Assembly (NCBI GenBank): GCA_012800145.1
Contig: JAAZJW010000273.1
Location: forward strand, 1-5,746
Direction of reading: 5' to 3'
Length of the DNA stretch: 5,746 bases
DNA from: Clostridiales bacterium
Lineage (GTDB): Bacteria > Bacillota > Clostridia > Peptostreptococcales > Natronincolaceae
Both the position numbers and the translations under genes were made by a program. The notes beneath the pieces were generated by a model, which made no database searches, was not told the DNA's origin, and worked only from the letters and a program-made list of their open reading frames with translations. Positions 1-5,517 of the stretch are shown here, in pieces. Every line of letters starts with the position of its first letter. Within the stretch, counting starts at the first letter, position 1.

Positions 1-13
1 GCATTATTTTAAA

Positions 14-62
14 ATACAGATCCTTCGCGGGTCAAACTAATCCTGCTCGTCTCAGGATGACA
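14..62. repeat. 49-bp interspersed repeat, full copy A
   Basis: This 49-bp element has an 18-nt left end (atacagatccttcgcggg), a 17-nt core and a 14-nt right end (gtctcaggatgaca). Both ends are identical to those of the copy at 1540-1588, while the core differs. The ends contain the inverted pair ATCCT/AGGAT, so the element can fold. This copy also has a perfect ATCCTG/CAGGAT stem (40-45 and 53-58) with a 7-nt loop. The right end resembles short tcctgag-type dispersed sequences known in many bacterial genomes. It lies outside the coding region, downstream of eno. No protein is encoded, and its function is unknown. Confidence 0.75.
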
Positions 63-89
63 AAAATGTGGGGCCTTCATAGCAATGAC

Positions 90-112
90 AAAAAGCGAGA
101 AAAGTGCTTTTT
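90..112 (-). terminator. weak terminator-like hairpin downstream of eno
   Basis: A perfect 7-bp inverted repeat, AAAAAGC (90-96) and GCTTTTT (106-112), surrounds a 9-nt loop. On the minus strand it lies about 85-110 nt after the eno stop codon and the 3' arm ends in five Ts. It is nearly symmetrical, so it could act in both directions. The stem is A/T rich with only two G-C pairs, so termination would be inefficient. No stronger terminator is visible between eno and the window edge. The real end of the transcript could lie further left. Confidence 0.3.
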
Positions 113-125
113 CACACAGTCTGAC

Positions 126-137
126 GTCTCAGGATGA
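126..137. repeat. 49-bp repeat, partial copy (right end only)
   Basis: The right-end sequence gtctcaggatga of the 49-bp element occurs here without a recognisable left end upstream. It is followed at once by an AT-rich stretch and the two-unit 11-bp array. It is either a truncated copy or the outer half of one interrupted at this point. Confidence 0.5.
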
Positions 138-143
138 TATTTT

Positions 144-165
144 AACGATTGTTAAACTATTGTTA
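144..165. repeat. 11-bp tandem repeat, two units (array 3)
   Basis: Two adjacent 11-bp units, aacgattgtta and aactattgtta, match the units of the two larger arrays upstream of pgk (5204-5269 and 5310-5364). As in those arrays, the first unit carries CG at its third and fourth positions and the run ends in attgttatt. The first unit lies within a 6-bp inverted repeat, TTTAAC (141-146) and GTTAAA (151-156). It sits between two partial copies of the 49-bp repeat, 32 bp beyond the eno stop codon. Confidence 0.7.
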
Positions 166-170
166 TTTAA

Positions 171-196
171 ATCCTTCGCGGGTCAGATTTATACTG
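171..196. repeat. 49-bp repeat, partial copy (left end and core) abutting eno
   Basis: The left-end sequence atccttcgcgggtc is followed by a core-like stretch ending in atactg, which matches the core of the copy at 1540-1588. It stops one base before the eno stop codon (198-200), and the right end of the element is absent. Either the element inserted at the extreme 3' end of eno, or its right half was lost. Confidence 0.55.
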
Positions 197-197
197 T

Positions 198-1499
198 TTA
201 AATTTCACTGTTTTTCAAATTATAAAATACCTTTTCTCCCAAATATTGTGCGGTGGAACCCAGTATATCTTCAATTCTTAGCAGTTGGTTATATTTTGCA
301 ACACGGTCTGTACGGGCAGGTGCACCTGTTTTGATTTGGCCTGCATTTATCGCCACAGCCACATCCGATATTGTAGTGTCTTCGCTTTCTCCGGAACGGT
401 GGGATATTACCGCTGTATAGCCGGCCCTTTTTGCCATCTCGATAGCATCCAATGTTTCGGTTATGGTACCGATTTGATTTAATTTTATCAATATAGAGTT
501 AGCTGTCCCTTCCTCAATACCCTTCCTGAGCCTTTCGGTGTTGGTTACAAACAGGTCATCCCCCACTATTTGAATCCGATCACCCAATTTCTCCGTCATT
601 AAATGCCAGCCGTTCCAGTCATCTTCACTCAACCCGTCCTCAATAGAAATTATAGGATACTTCTCAATCAGTTCCCCGTAGAAATTAACCATTTCTTCCG
701 GTGTTCTCACAATGCCTTCCCCGGATAATTTATATGTTTTTTTGTCTTCATCATATAACTCCGTTGCGGCCACATCCAGGGCCAATTTTACTTCCTGCCC
801 CGGTTTATAACCGGCATCCTCAACGGCTTCAACTATTACCTGCAAGGCTTCCTCGTTCGAAACTAAGTTAGGTGCAAATCCACCTTCATCGCCTACACCG
901 GTTGACAGGCCTTTTCCCTTAAGGACTGATTTTAATTTATGATAAATTTCGGCGCACATCCTTAAAGCTTCTGAAAAGTCGGCAGCCCCCACAGGCATAA
1001 TCATAAATTCCTGGATATCAATATTATTGTCCGCATGGGCCCCACCATTTAGAATATTCATCATCGGCACCGGTAATTGTTTCGCATTCACCCCGCCCAA
1101 ATATTGAAACAAGGGCAGCCCCAGAGCGCATGCCGCAGCCTTGGCAACTGAAATAGATACCCCCAGGATTGCGTTTGCACCGAGTTTTCCCTTGTTTGGG
1201 GTGCCATCCAGGTCAATCATGGTTTTATCTATCAGTATTTGATCCACTGCATTCAATCCGATTATTTTCGGTACAATGATTTTATTTACGTTTTCAACAG
1301 CCTTCAAGACTCCCTTGCCCGAATATCTTTTTTTATCACCATCTCTGAGCTCCACGGCCTCAAAAGCACCTGTAGAAGCCCCCGAGGGAACTATTGTGCT
1401 TCCTGATGCACCGTTTGTCAGGTATACCTCGACTTCAACTGTGGGATTCCCCCTCGAATCCAACACCTCTCTTGCATAAACATCGCTTATAATTGTCAT
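198..1499 (-). CDS. eno: enolase (phosphopyruvate hydratase)
   Basis: Cytoplasmic glycolytic enzyme that dehydrates 2-phosphoglycerate to phosphoenolpyruvate, using two Mg ions. The protein is 433 aa, the normal bacterial length. The N-terminal domain holds SGASTG (39-44), whose serine belongs to the active-site loop, and the GGAHADN loop (152-158, His155). The barrel domain has the catalytic Glu205 in GDEGG and catalytic Lys339 in the signature ILIKLNQIGTITET (336-349). Metal ligands are Asp242 (LALDVAATE), Glu287 (SIEDG) and Asp314 (VGDD), and SHRSGE (366-371) binds substrate. The ATG at 1497-1499 is preceded by AGGAG with 9-nt spacing, and the start MTIISDVYARE is standard. It is the last gene of the cluster, 171 bp after gpmI, with repeats in that gap and directly after its stop. 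Assignment is certain by family motifs. Confidence 0.99.
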   Translation of the reverse strand: MTIISDVYAREVLDSRGNPTVEVEVYLTNGASGSTIVPSGASTGAFEAVELRDGDKKRYSGKGVLKAVENVNKIIVPKIIGLNAVDQILIDKTMIDLDGTPNKGKLGANAILGVSISVAKAAACALGLPLFQYLGGVNAKQLPVPMMNILNGGAHADNNIDIQEFMIMPVGAADFSEALRMCAEIYHKLKSVLKGKGLSTGVGDEGGFAPNLVSNEEALQVIVEAVEDAGYKPGQEVKLALDVAATELYDEDKKTYKLSGEGIVRTPEEMVNFYGELIEKYPIISIEDGLSEDDWNGWHLMTEKLGDRIQIVGDDLFVTNTERLRKGIEEGTANSILIKLNQIGTITETLDAIEMAKRAGYTAVISHRSGESEDTTISDVAVAINAGQIKTGAPARTDRVAKYNQLLRIEDILGSTAQYLGEKVFYNLKNSEI

Positions 1500-1508
1500 A
1501 TTCTCTTT

Positions 1509-1513
1509 CTCCT
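1509..1513 (-). promoter_or_regulatory. eno ribosome binding site
   Basis: The minus strand reads AGGAG 9 nt before the eno ATG. eno therefore has its own strong initiation signal even though it lies 171 bp from gpmI. I saw no convincing -35/-10 pair in the gap, so read-through from gpmI remains the simplest source of its mRNA. Confidence 0.75.
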
Positions 1514-1539
1514 CTACCTTTGAATTAGACTATCTTTAG

Positions 1540-1588
1540 ATACAGATCCTTCGCGGGCTAGGTCTATACTGTCCGTCTCAGGATGACA
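1540..1588. repeat. 49-bp interspersed repeat, full copy C, in the eno-gpmI gap
   Basis: It has the same length as the copy at 14-62, with an identical 18-nt left end (1540-1557) and 14-nt right end (1575-1588) around a different 17-nt core (1558-1574). It has the same orientation as the other copies. On the minus strand it would lie in the mRNA between gpmI and eno, where the ATCCT/AGGAT ends could pair. A small dyad, TATCT-TT-AGATA (1531-1542), overlaps its left edge. Confidence 0.75.
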
Positions 1589-1613
1589 TCTTCTGTTTAT
1601 CATTACTATGTAA

Positions 1614-1661
1614 GTAGGGGTAGGCCATGTCCGCCCTCAGGCGATCAAAGACCGTCCCTAC
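1614..1661. repeat. nested hairpin sequence, possible second repeat family
   Basis: An outer inverted pair GTAGGG (1614-1619) and CCCTAC (1656-1661) encloses an inner perfect CGCC (1632-1635) and GGCG (1640-1643) stem with a 4-nt loop. It is GC-rich compared with its surroundings and sits 9 bp from the gpmI stop codon. Short GTAGGGG...CCCTAC sequences occur as dispersed repeats in many bacterial genomes, but only one copy is present here, so repeat status is inferred. There is no T-run directly after it on the minus strand, so it is not a classical terminator. It could stabilise the gpmI 3' end or mark a processing site. Confidence 0.5.
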
Positions 1662-1670
1662 GGAATATTC

Positions 1671-3209
1671 CTAATTTTTTTGGATCAGACTATTCCCGGT
1701 CATTTCATGTGGTTTTTCCAACCCCAATAATTGCAGCAAGGTAGGTGCTATATCTGATAATCTCCCACCCTGATTCAGTTTAACATCACCTGCACCTATT
1801 AGGATTAAAGGTACAGGGTTGGTTGTATGGGCGGTGATAGGAATGTTGCATTCCTCATCTATCATATATTCGGAATTCCCGTGATCTGATGCAATTATAG
1901 CACTTCCACCTGTAGCCAAAATTTTATTAACAACCTTTCCTATGCATCGGTCCACTGTTTCCAGGGCTTTTACTACCGCATCCAAATTTCCGGTATGGCC
2001 AACCATATCAGGGTTTGCATAGTTTGCAATAATCAGATCATATTTACCCCCATCTATCTCCTCCAGTAACCTTTCTGTAAGCTGTACCGCATTCATTTCC
2101 GGCTGCAGATCATATGTCGCTACCTCAGGCGAAGGAATAAGAATTCTGTCTTCATTCAGATTTGGCGTTTCTATACCACCATTAAAAAAATAGGTTACAT
2201 GAGCATACTTTTCTGTTTCAGCAATTCGCAGTTGGTTAAGTCCTTTTTTGCTGACATATTCACCTAAGGTATTTGATAATTTGTTTGGCCCGTAGGCCAC
2301 CTCAACATTGTCGATAGTTCTGTCATAAACAGTCATAGTAACAAAATGTAATGGAAAATAACCATTTTCCCTTTCAAAATAATTAAAATCAATATCGACA
2401 AGGGCCCTGGTTATCTGCCGAGCGCGGTCCGGCCTGAAATTAAAAAATATTACCCCATCCCCTTCCCCGATCCCATCATGTTGCCCTTCCGGGTTTAATA
2501 TTATGGTGGGGCGCAGGAATTCATCGTCTTCATCCAACCCATACGAGGTATTCACGGCGTCTACGGCATCCATGGCGACCTTCCCTTTACCCAGCACCAT
2601 AGCTTCGTAGGCCAATTTCGTTCTATCCCACCTTTTATCCCTGTCCATAGCATAATATCTACCGGAAATTGTCGCTATCCTGCCTATTCCTATTTCCTCG
2701 ATTTTATCTTCTAAAGCATTTATAAAACCTTTCGCACTCCTAGGTGGGGTATCCCTGCCATCTAAAAAACAATGTATATAAACCTGATCCAACTCTTCAG
2801 ATTTAGCCAGCTCTATCAATGCAAATAAATGTTTAATATGACTATGTACACCACCATCAGAAACCAAACCCATTAAATGCAGTTTTTTTCCGCTGTTTTT
2901 TACACGGGAAATTGTTTCTATAAATTTAGGATTCTTAAAAAAATCACCTGATTCAATTTCCCTGGTGATACGAGTAAGGTCCTGGTATACAATCCTGCCG
3001 GCACCTATATTTAAATGTCCCACCTCGGAATTTCCCATCTGGCCTTCAGGCAACCCCACGTTTTCCCCACTGGCAGAAATTTGGGTATTGGGGTAATCCT
3101 TTAGGAAACCGTTATAGTTCGGGAGATTGGCAATTTTCACCGCATTTCCAAATTTACTTTCCCTTATACCAAATCCGTCTAAAATAATGAGTGCAACCGG
3201 TTTTTTCAT
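1671..3209 (-). CDS. gpmI: 2,3-bisphosphoglycerate-independent phosphoglycerate mutase
   Basis: Cytoplasmic dimetal enzyme of the alkaline phosphatase superfamily. It interconverts 3- and 2-phosphoglycerate through a phosphoserine intermediate and needs no bisphosphoglycerate cofactor. At 512 aa it has the usual length. Residues of the phosphatase domain are at both ends: Asp11 in LDGFG and nucleophile Ser61 in GNSEVGH, then Asp401 and His405 in NPDMVGHTG, Asp442-His443 in SDHGN and His461 in TAHT. The inserted transferase domain carries His122 (GGVHSH), GRDTPP (151-156), GRYYAMDRD (183-191) and FNFRPDRARQ (256-265). Lys334 lies in ETEKYAHVTYFFNGG. The ATG at 3207-3209 has AGGAAGG 9 nt upstream. 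It starts 14 bp after tpiA, so it is almost certainly co-transcribed and perhaps translationally coupled. Family members usually depend on Mn, which is family knowledge rather than something shown here. Confidence 0.99.
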   Translation of the reverse strand: MKKPVALIILDGFGIRESKFGNAVKIANLPNYNGFLKDYPNTQISASGENVGLPEGQMGNSEVGHLNIGAGRIVYQDLTRITREIESGDFFKNPKFIETISRVKNSGKKLHLMGLVSDGGVHSHIKHLFALIELAKSEELDQVYIHCFLDGRDTPPRSAKGFINALEDKIEEIGIGRIATISGRYYAMDRDKRWDRTKLAYEAMVLGKGKVAMDAVDAVNTSYGLDEDDEFLRPTIILNPEGQHDGIGEGDGVIFFNFRPDRARQITRALVDIDFNYFERENGYFPLHFVTMTVYDRTIDNVEVAYGPNKLSNTLGEYVSKKGLNQLRIAETEKYAHVTYFFNGGIETPNLNEDRILIPSPEVATYDLQPEMNAVQLTERLLEEIDGGKYDLIIANYANPDMVGHTGNLDAVVKALETVDRCIGKVVNKILATGGSAIIASDHGNSEYMIDEECNIPITAHTTNPVPLILIGAGDVKLNQGGRLSDIAPTLLQLLGLEKPHEMTGNSLIQKN

Positions 3210-3218
3210 TTCTATCTT

Positions 3219-3225
3219 CCTTCCT
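3219..3225 (-). promoter_or_regulatory. gpmI ribosome binding site overlapping the tpiA stop
   Basis: The minus strand reads AGGAAGG 9 nt before the gpmI ATG. Its first bases overlap the tpiA stop codon TAG (3224-3226). Ribosomes finishing tpiA therefore sit on the gpmI initiation signal, which favours coupled translation. Confidence 0.75.
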
Positions 3226-3970
3226 AAAAATTAACGATTTCCAGGAATTCTTCCGCCTTTAGACTGGCTCCTCCAACCAGTGCTCCGTCAATGTCTGTTT
3301 CGTTCATAATTTCTGTGGCATTAGACGGTTTAACACTGCCACCATATTGGATTCTAACCTCCTCGGAAATTTCTATACCATATTTGTTTTCCAGCAGGGA
3401 ACGGATATAGGCTATTACCTCATTTGCATCCTGTGATGAAGCAGTTTTGCCCGTGCCTATGGCCCATATCGGTTCATACGCAATTACCACATCCTTCATC
3501 CCATCATTGCTAACATCCCTAAAGGCAGCCAGGGTTTGTTCTTTAACAACATCAAATGTCCTGTTTTTCTCCCTTTCATCCAGTGTTTCTCCGACGCATA
3601 CTATGGGATTTAAACCTTTCTCAATAGCCTTAATAACCTTTTTGTTAACAATTTCATCTGTTTCGTTAAAATATTGCCTTCTTTCGGAGTGGCCGATTAT
3701 TACATAATCTACCCCTAAGTCCTTCAACATATTTGCTGAAATTTCCCCGGTGAAAGCCCCTTCATCCTCCCAATGCATATTTTGAGCTCCAAGTTTTACC
3801 TTGGAACCTTCAATAGCTTTTTTAACCTCACTTATAACAGTAAAGGGACAACATACAACAACCTCAACATCAGTTTTGTTTGCTTCTTCTTTTATTTCAT
3901 TCACCAGCCCTAATGCTTCACTTATTGTCTTATTCATCTTCCAGTTGCCGGCGATAATAGGTCTGCGCAT
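3224..3970 (-). CDS. tpiA: triosephosphate isomerase
   Basis: Cytoplasmic TIM-barrel enzyme that interconverts dihydroxyacetone phosphate and glyceraldehyde 3-phosphate. At 248 aa it is typical for bacteria. The catalytic set is complete: Asn9 and Lys11 in AGNWKMN, the electrophile His94 in IIGHSERR and the general base Glu166 in AYEPIWAIGTGKTA, which runs into the mobile loop 6. The phosphate-binding segments YGGSVKP (209-215) and GALVGGASL (229-237) are intact. The ATG at 3968-3970 follows AGGGGTG with 7-nt spacing, and MRRPIIAGNWKMN is the expected start. It lies 16 bp after pgk and 14 bp before gpmI, inside the same transcription unit. There are no insertions or fusions; in some bacteria TIM is fused to PGK, but here the two are separate. 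Confidence 0.99.
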   Translation of the reverse strand: MRRPIIAGNWKMNKTISEALGLVNEIKEEANKTDVEVVVCCPFTVISEVKKAIEGSKVKLGAQNMHWEDEGAFTGEISANMLKDLGVDYVIIGHSERRQYFNETDEIVNKKVIKAIEKGLNPIVCVGETLDEREKNRTFDVVKEQTLAAFRDVSNDGMKDVVIAYEPIWAIGTGKTASSQDANEVIAYIRSLLENKYGIEISEEVRIQYGGSVKPSNATEIMNETDIDGALVGGASLKAEEFLEIVNF

Positions 3971-3977
3971 ATTCTAA

Positions 3978-3984
3978 CACCCCT
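3978..3984 (-). promoter_or_regulatory. tpiA ribosome binding site
   Basis: The minus strand reads AGGGGTG 7 nt before the tpiA ATG, inside the 16-bp pgk-tpiA gap. It confirms the annotated tpiA start. Confidence 0.7.
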
Positions 3985-3986
3985 TT

Positions 3987-5186
3987 TTATCTATTTTCTA
4001 ATGCCTCCACTCCGGGTAATACCCTGCCCTCCAAAAGTTCCAGGGATGCCCCACCACCTGTGGAAACATGGACCATTTTATCCGTAAAACCGAATTTTTC
4101 AACAGCAGCAGCACTATCCCCGCCACCAACAATTGTAACGGCTTTGCTGTTCGCCATGGCTCGTGCGATTTCTTCTGTCCCCTTGGCAAAAACAGGCATT
4201 TCAAACACACCTACTGGCCCGTTCCAGATTATAGTTTTCGCATTTTTTATCTTCCCAACAAATAGTTCTACAGTTTTTTCCCCAATGTCCATTCCCATCA
4301 TTGTTTTTGGAATACTGTCAGTGTCCACTGTCCGATGTTCTGAATTCGGCGCAAACTCTTTTGCCACAACCACATCGATCGGCAATAGAAATTCCAAATC
4401 CTTTTCTTCGGCTTTTTCTAGCAAACCGGCCGCCAGGTTTATTTTATCTTCTTCCAACAAAGACTGTCCTATCTCATAACCTTTGGATTTTAGAAATGTA
4501 TATGCCATACCGCCACCAATTATTATAGCATCAACCTTATCTATCAGATTTTCGATAATTCCAATTTTATCCGAGACCTTGGCTCCTCCCAAAATTACAA
4601 TGAAAGGCCTTTCAGGTGTCTCTAATGTTTCCCCCATAATTTTTAATTCTTTTTCTATTAAAAATCCCATGGCTGAGGGCAAGAATGCAGCTACGCCGAC
4701 AGTTGAAGTATGCGCTCTGTGAGAGGTTCCAAATGCATCATTGACATATATGTCCCCCAGTGATGCAAGTTCTTTTGAAAAATTTTCATCATTCTCTTCT
4801 TCTTCTTTACGAAAGCGCATATTTTGAAGAAGTAAAATTTCGCCCTGTTTTAACTCTTTTGCCAAGTTCTTAGTAGCATCACTAATCACCAAGTTATCAT
4901 CGGCAAATTTTATCCCTTTTCCAATTAACTGTTCAATTCTCTTCACCACAAGTTTTAATGAATACTTAGGATTCGGTTCGCCTTTTGGCCTGCCCAGATG
5001 GGACATCAAAATCACGGAACCTCCGTTGTCTAATATGTATTCTATGGTCGGAATAGCTGCCCTAATCCTTGTGTCATCGGTAATATTGCCTTCTTCATCC
5101 ATCGGAACATTAAAATCACATCTTAATAATATTTTTTTACCCTTAATATCCAGATCCCTTATTGTTTTTTTGTTAAGCGTTCCCAT
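3987..5186 (-). CDS. pgk: phosphoglycerate kinase
   Basis: Cytoplasmic two-domain kinase that transfers the acyl phosphate of 1,3-bisphosphoglycerate to ADP, giving ATP and 3-phosphoglycerate. The protein is 399 aa. The N-domain substrate site is present: RCDFNVP (22-28), Arg40 (DDTRIR), SHLGRP (62-67), Arg124 and Arg157 (FGTSHRAHT). The C-domain nucleotide site has GGAKVSDKI (200-208), Lys204, GGGMAYTF (224-231), WNGPVGVFE (321-329), GGGDSAA (354-360) and STGGGASLE (375-383). The usual ENVRFH is QNMRFR here, a mild variation that keeps the arginine. The frame extends six codons upstream to a TTG at 5202-5204, but that codon overlaps the Shine-Dalgarno GAGGGGAG. The ATG at 5184-5186, 8 nt after the site, is therefore the start. 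It is the first gene of the cluster. Confidence 0.99.
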   Translation of the reverse strand: MGTLNKKTIRDLDIKGKKILLRCDFNVPMDEEGNITDDTRIRAAIPTIEYILDNGGSVILMSHLGRPKGEPNPKYSLKLVVKRIEQLIGKGIKFADDNLVISDATKNLAKELKQGEILLLQNMRFRKEEEENDENFSKELASLGDIYVNDAFGTSHRAHTSTVGVAAFLPSAMGFLIEKELKIMGETLETPERPFIVILGGAKVSDKIGIIENLIDKVDAIIIGGGMAYTFLKSKGYEIGQSLLEEDKINLAAGLLEKAEEKDLEFLLPIDVVVAKEFAPNSEHRTVDTDSIPKTMMGMDIGEKTVELFVGKIKNAKTIIWNGPVGVFEMPVFAKGTEEIARAMANSKAVTIVGGGDSAAAVEKFGFTDKMVHVSTGGGASLELLEGRVLPGVEALENR

Positions 5187-5194
5187 ATAATGTT

Positions 5195-5202
5195 CTCCCC
5201 TC
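5195..5202 (-). promoter_or_regulatory. pgk ribosome binding site (decides the start codon)
   Basis: The minus strand reads GAGGGGAG 8 nt before the ATG at 5184-5186. The alternative in-frame TTG (5202-5204) overlaps it and has no such site upstream, only the 11-bp array. The array ends two bases before this site, so the site is the boundary between repeat DNA and gene. Confidence 0.85.
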
Positions 5203-5203
5203 A

Positions 5204-5269
5204 AACGATTGTTTAACTATTGTTTAACTATTGTTTAACTATTGTTTAACGATTGTTTAGCTATTGTTA
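5204..5269. repeat. 11-bp tandem repeat, six units (array 1), in the pgk leader
   Basis: Six consecutive 11-bp units start at 5204, 5215, 5226, 5237, 5248 and 5259. The middle units are identical (aactattgttt), the first and fifth are aacgattgttt, and the last is agctattgtta. Each unit is close to a 10-bp palindrome: AACNATTGTT has four of five positions self-complementary, and the odd pair is G-T in the CG units. The 11-bp period puts all dyads on nearly the same DNA face. If transcription starts near the -10 candidate at 5293-5298, the array lies in the 5' UTR of pgk as a nearly G-free, A-rich leader ending at the ribosome binding site. Confidence 0.9.
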
Positions 5270-5292
5270 TTAGTATGTATTATTAACTTGTT

Positions 5293-5321
5293 AGTATACA
5301 CCACCCCTAAACGATTGCTAA
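5293..5321 (-). promoter_or_regulatory. candidate sigma-A type promoter for the pgk operon
   Basis: On the minus strand TTAGCA (5316-5321) and TATACT (5293-5298) are separated by 17 bp. The -10 box matches the consensus at five of six positions and the -35 at four of six. Transcription would begin near 5286, giving a leader of about 100 nt. The -35 falls inside the first two units of array 2, and array 1 lies directly downstream of the start. Direct repeats ttagtatgta (5270-5279) and ttagtataca (5291-5300), 21 bp apart, overlap the -10 and start region. This is motif matching only, and AT-rich DNA gives chance matches. Confidence 0.4.
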
Positions 5322-5364
5322 ACTATTGTTCAATCATTGTTAAACGATTGTTCAGCTATTGTTA
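5310..5364. repeat. 11-bp tandem repeat, five units (array 2), upstream of pgk
   Basis: Five consecutive 11-bp units start at 5310, 5321, 5332, 5343 and 5354. They are more diverged than those of array 1: aacgattgcta, aactattgttc, aatcattgtta, aacgattgttc, agctattgtta. As in array 1, the first unit has CG, the last is agctattgtta and the run continues tt. The last two units match the last two of array 1 except for one base. A 40-bp spacer carrying the -10 candidate separates the arrays. Confidence 0.88.
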
Positions 5365-5387
5365 TTTCCTATATGTTATCATATCTT

Positions 5388-5417
5388 AATATATAATTGA
5401 AACCCTTCTTGATACAA
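5388..5417 (-). promoter_or_regulatory. second, weaker promoter candidate upstream of array 2
   Basis: On the minus strand TTGTAT (5412-5417) and TATATT (5388-5393) are separated by 18 bp. It lies between the terminator at 5430-5488 and array 2, which is a sensible place for an operon promoter. If used, both arrays would be transcribed into a leader of about 195 nt. The surrounding AT-rich sequence makes chance matches likely. Confidence 0.25.
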
Positions 5418-5429
5418 AATGGTTCTGAA

Positions 5430-5488
5430 CAAGAAACAAAAAACATAATGCCCCTTCCTGTTTTCATTTAGTTCCAGGGAGGAGCATT
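5430..5488 (-). terminator. Rho-independent terminator, minus strand, upstream of the pgk operon
   Basis: Arms 5448-5460 and 5475-5487 can pair over 13 positions with one mismatch and one G-T wobble, and an extra A-T pair closes the base. The loop is 14 nt. On the minus strand the hairpin is followed by a T-rich tract including six consecutive Ts (tatgttttttgtttcttg, about 5429-5446). No comparable T-run follows on the plus strand. It probably ends a transcript arriving from the right and insulates the pgk operon. A stop codon at 5518-5520 in one minus frame lies 29 bp before it. It could instead be an attenuator in a long leader, but no antiterminator is evident. Confidence 0.65.
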
Positions 5489-5517
5489 TTAAAAACTGCC
5501 TGCTTTATGTTGTTTAA

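Noticed and set aside
1276..1479. Plus-strand open frames inside eno, tpiA and pgk (also 3447-3707 and 4060-4722)
   Set aside because: They lie opposite well-conserved glycolytic genes, lack ribosome binding sites and show no recognisable motifs. They are shadows of the real genes.
5187..5204. Six-codon N-terminal extension of pgk from a TTG codon
   Set aside because: The TTG overlaps the Shine-Dalgarno GAGGGGAG of the downstream ATG and has no ribosome binding site of its own.
5339..5353. Possible CcpA cre-like site (TG...AACG...CA) in array 2
   Set aside because: The distance from TG to CG is one base too long for the cre consensus, and the match follows from the 11-bp unit itself.
5204..5364. 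Rex redox-regulator site (TTGTTAA inverted pair), since TTGTTTAA-like strings recur
   Set aside because: Rex sites are inverted pairs with a fixed gap. Here the strings are direct repeats every 11 bp and the required TTAACAA partner is missing.
5204..5364. CRISPR array
   Set aside because: The units are only 11 bp, contiguous and without unique spacers, and no cas gene is present.
5430..5488. T-box or riboswitch leader ahead of pgk
   Set aside because: No T-box TGGNACCGCG-type motif or known aptamer core is visible. The hairpin plus T-tract is adequately explained as a plain terminator.
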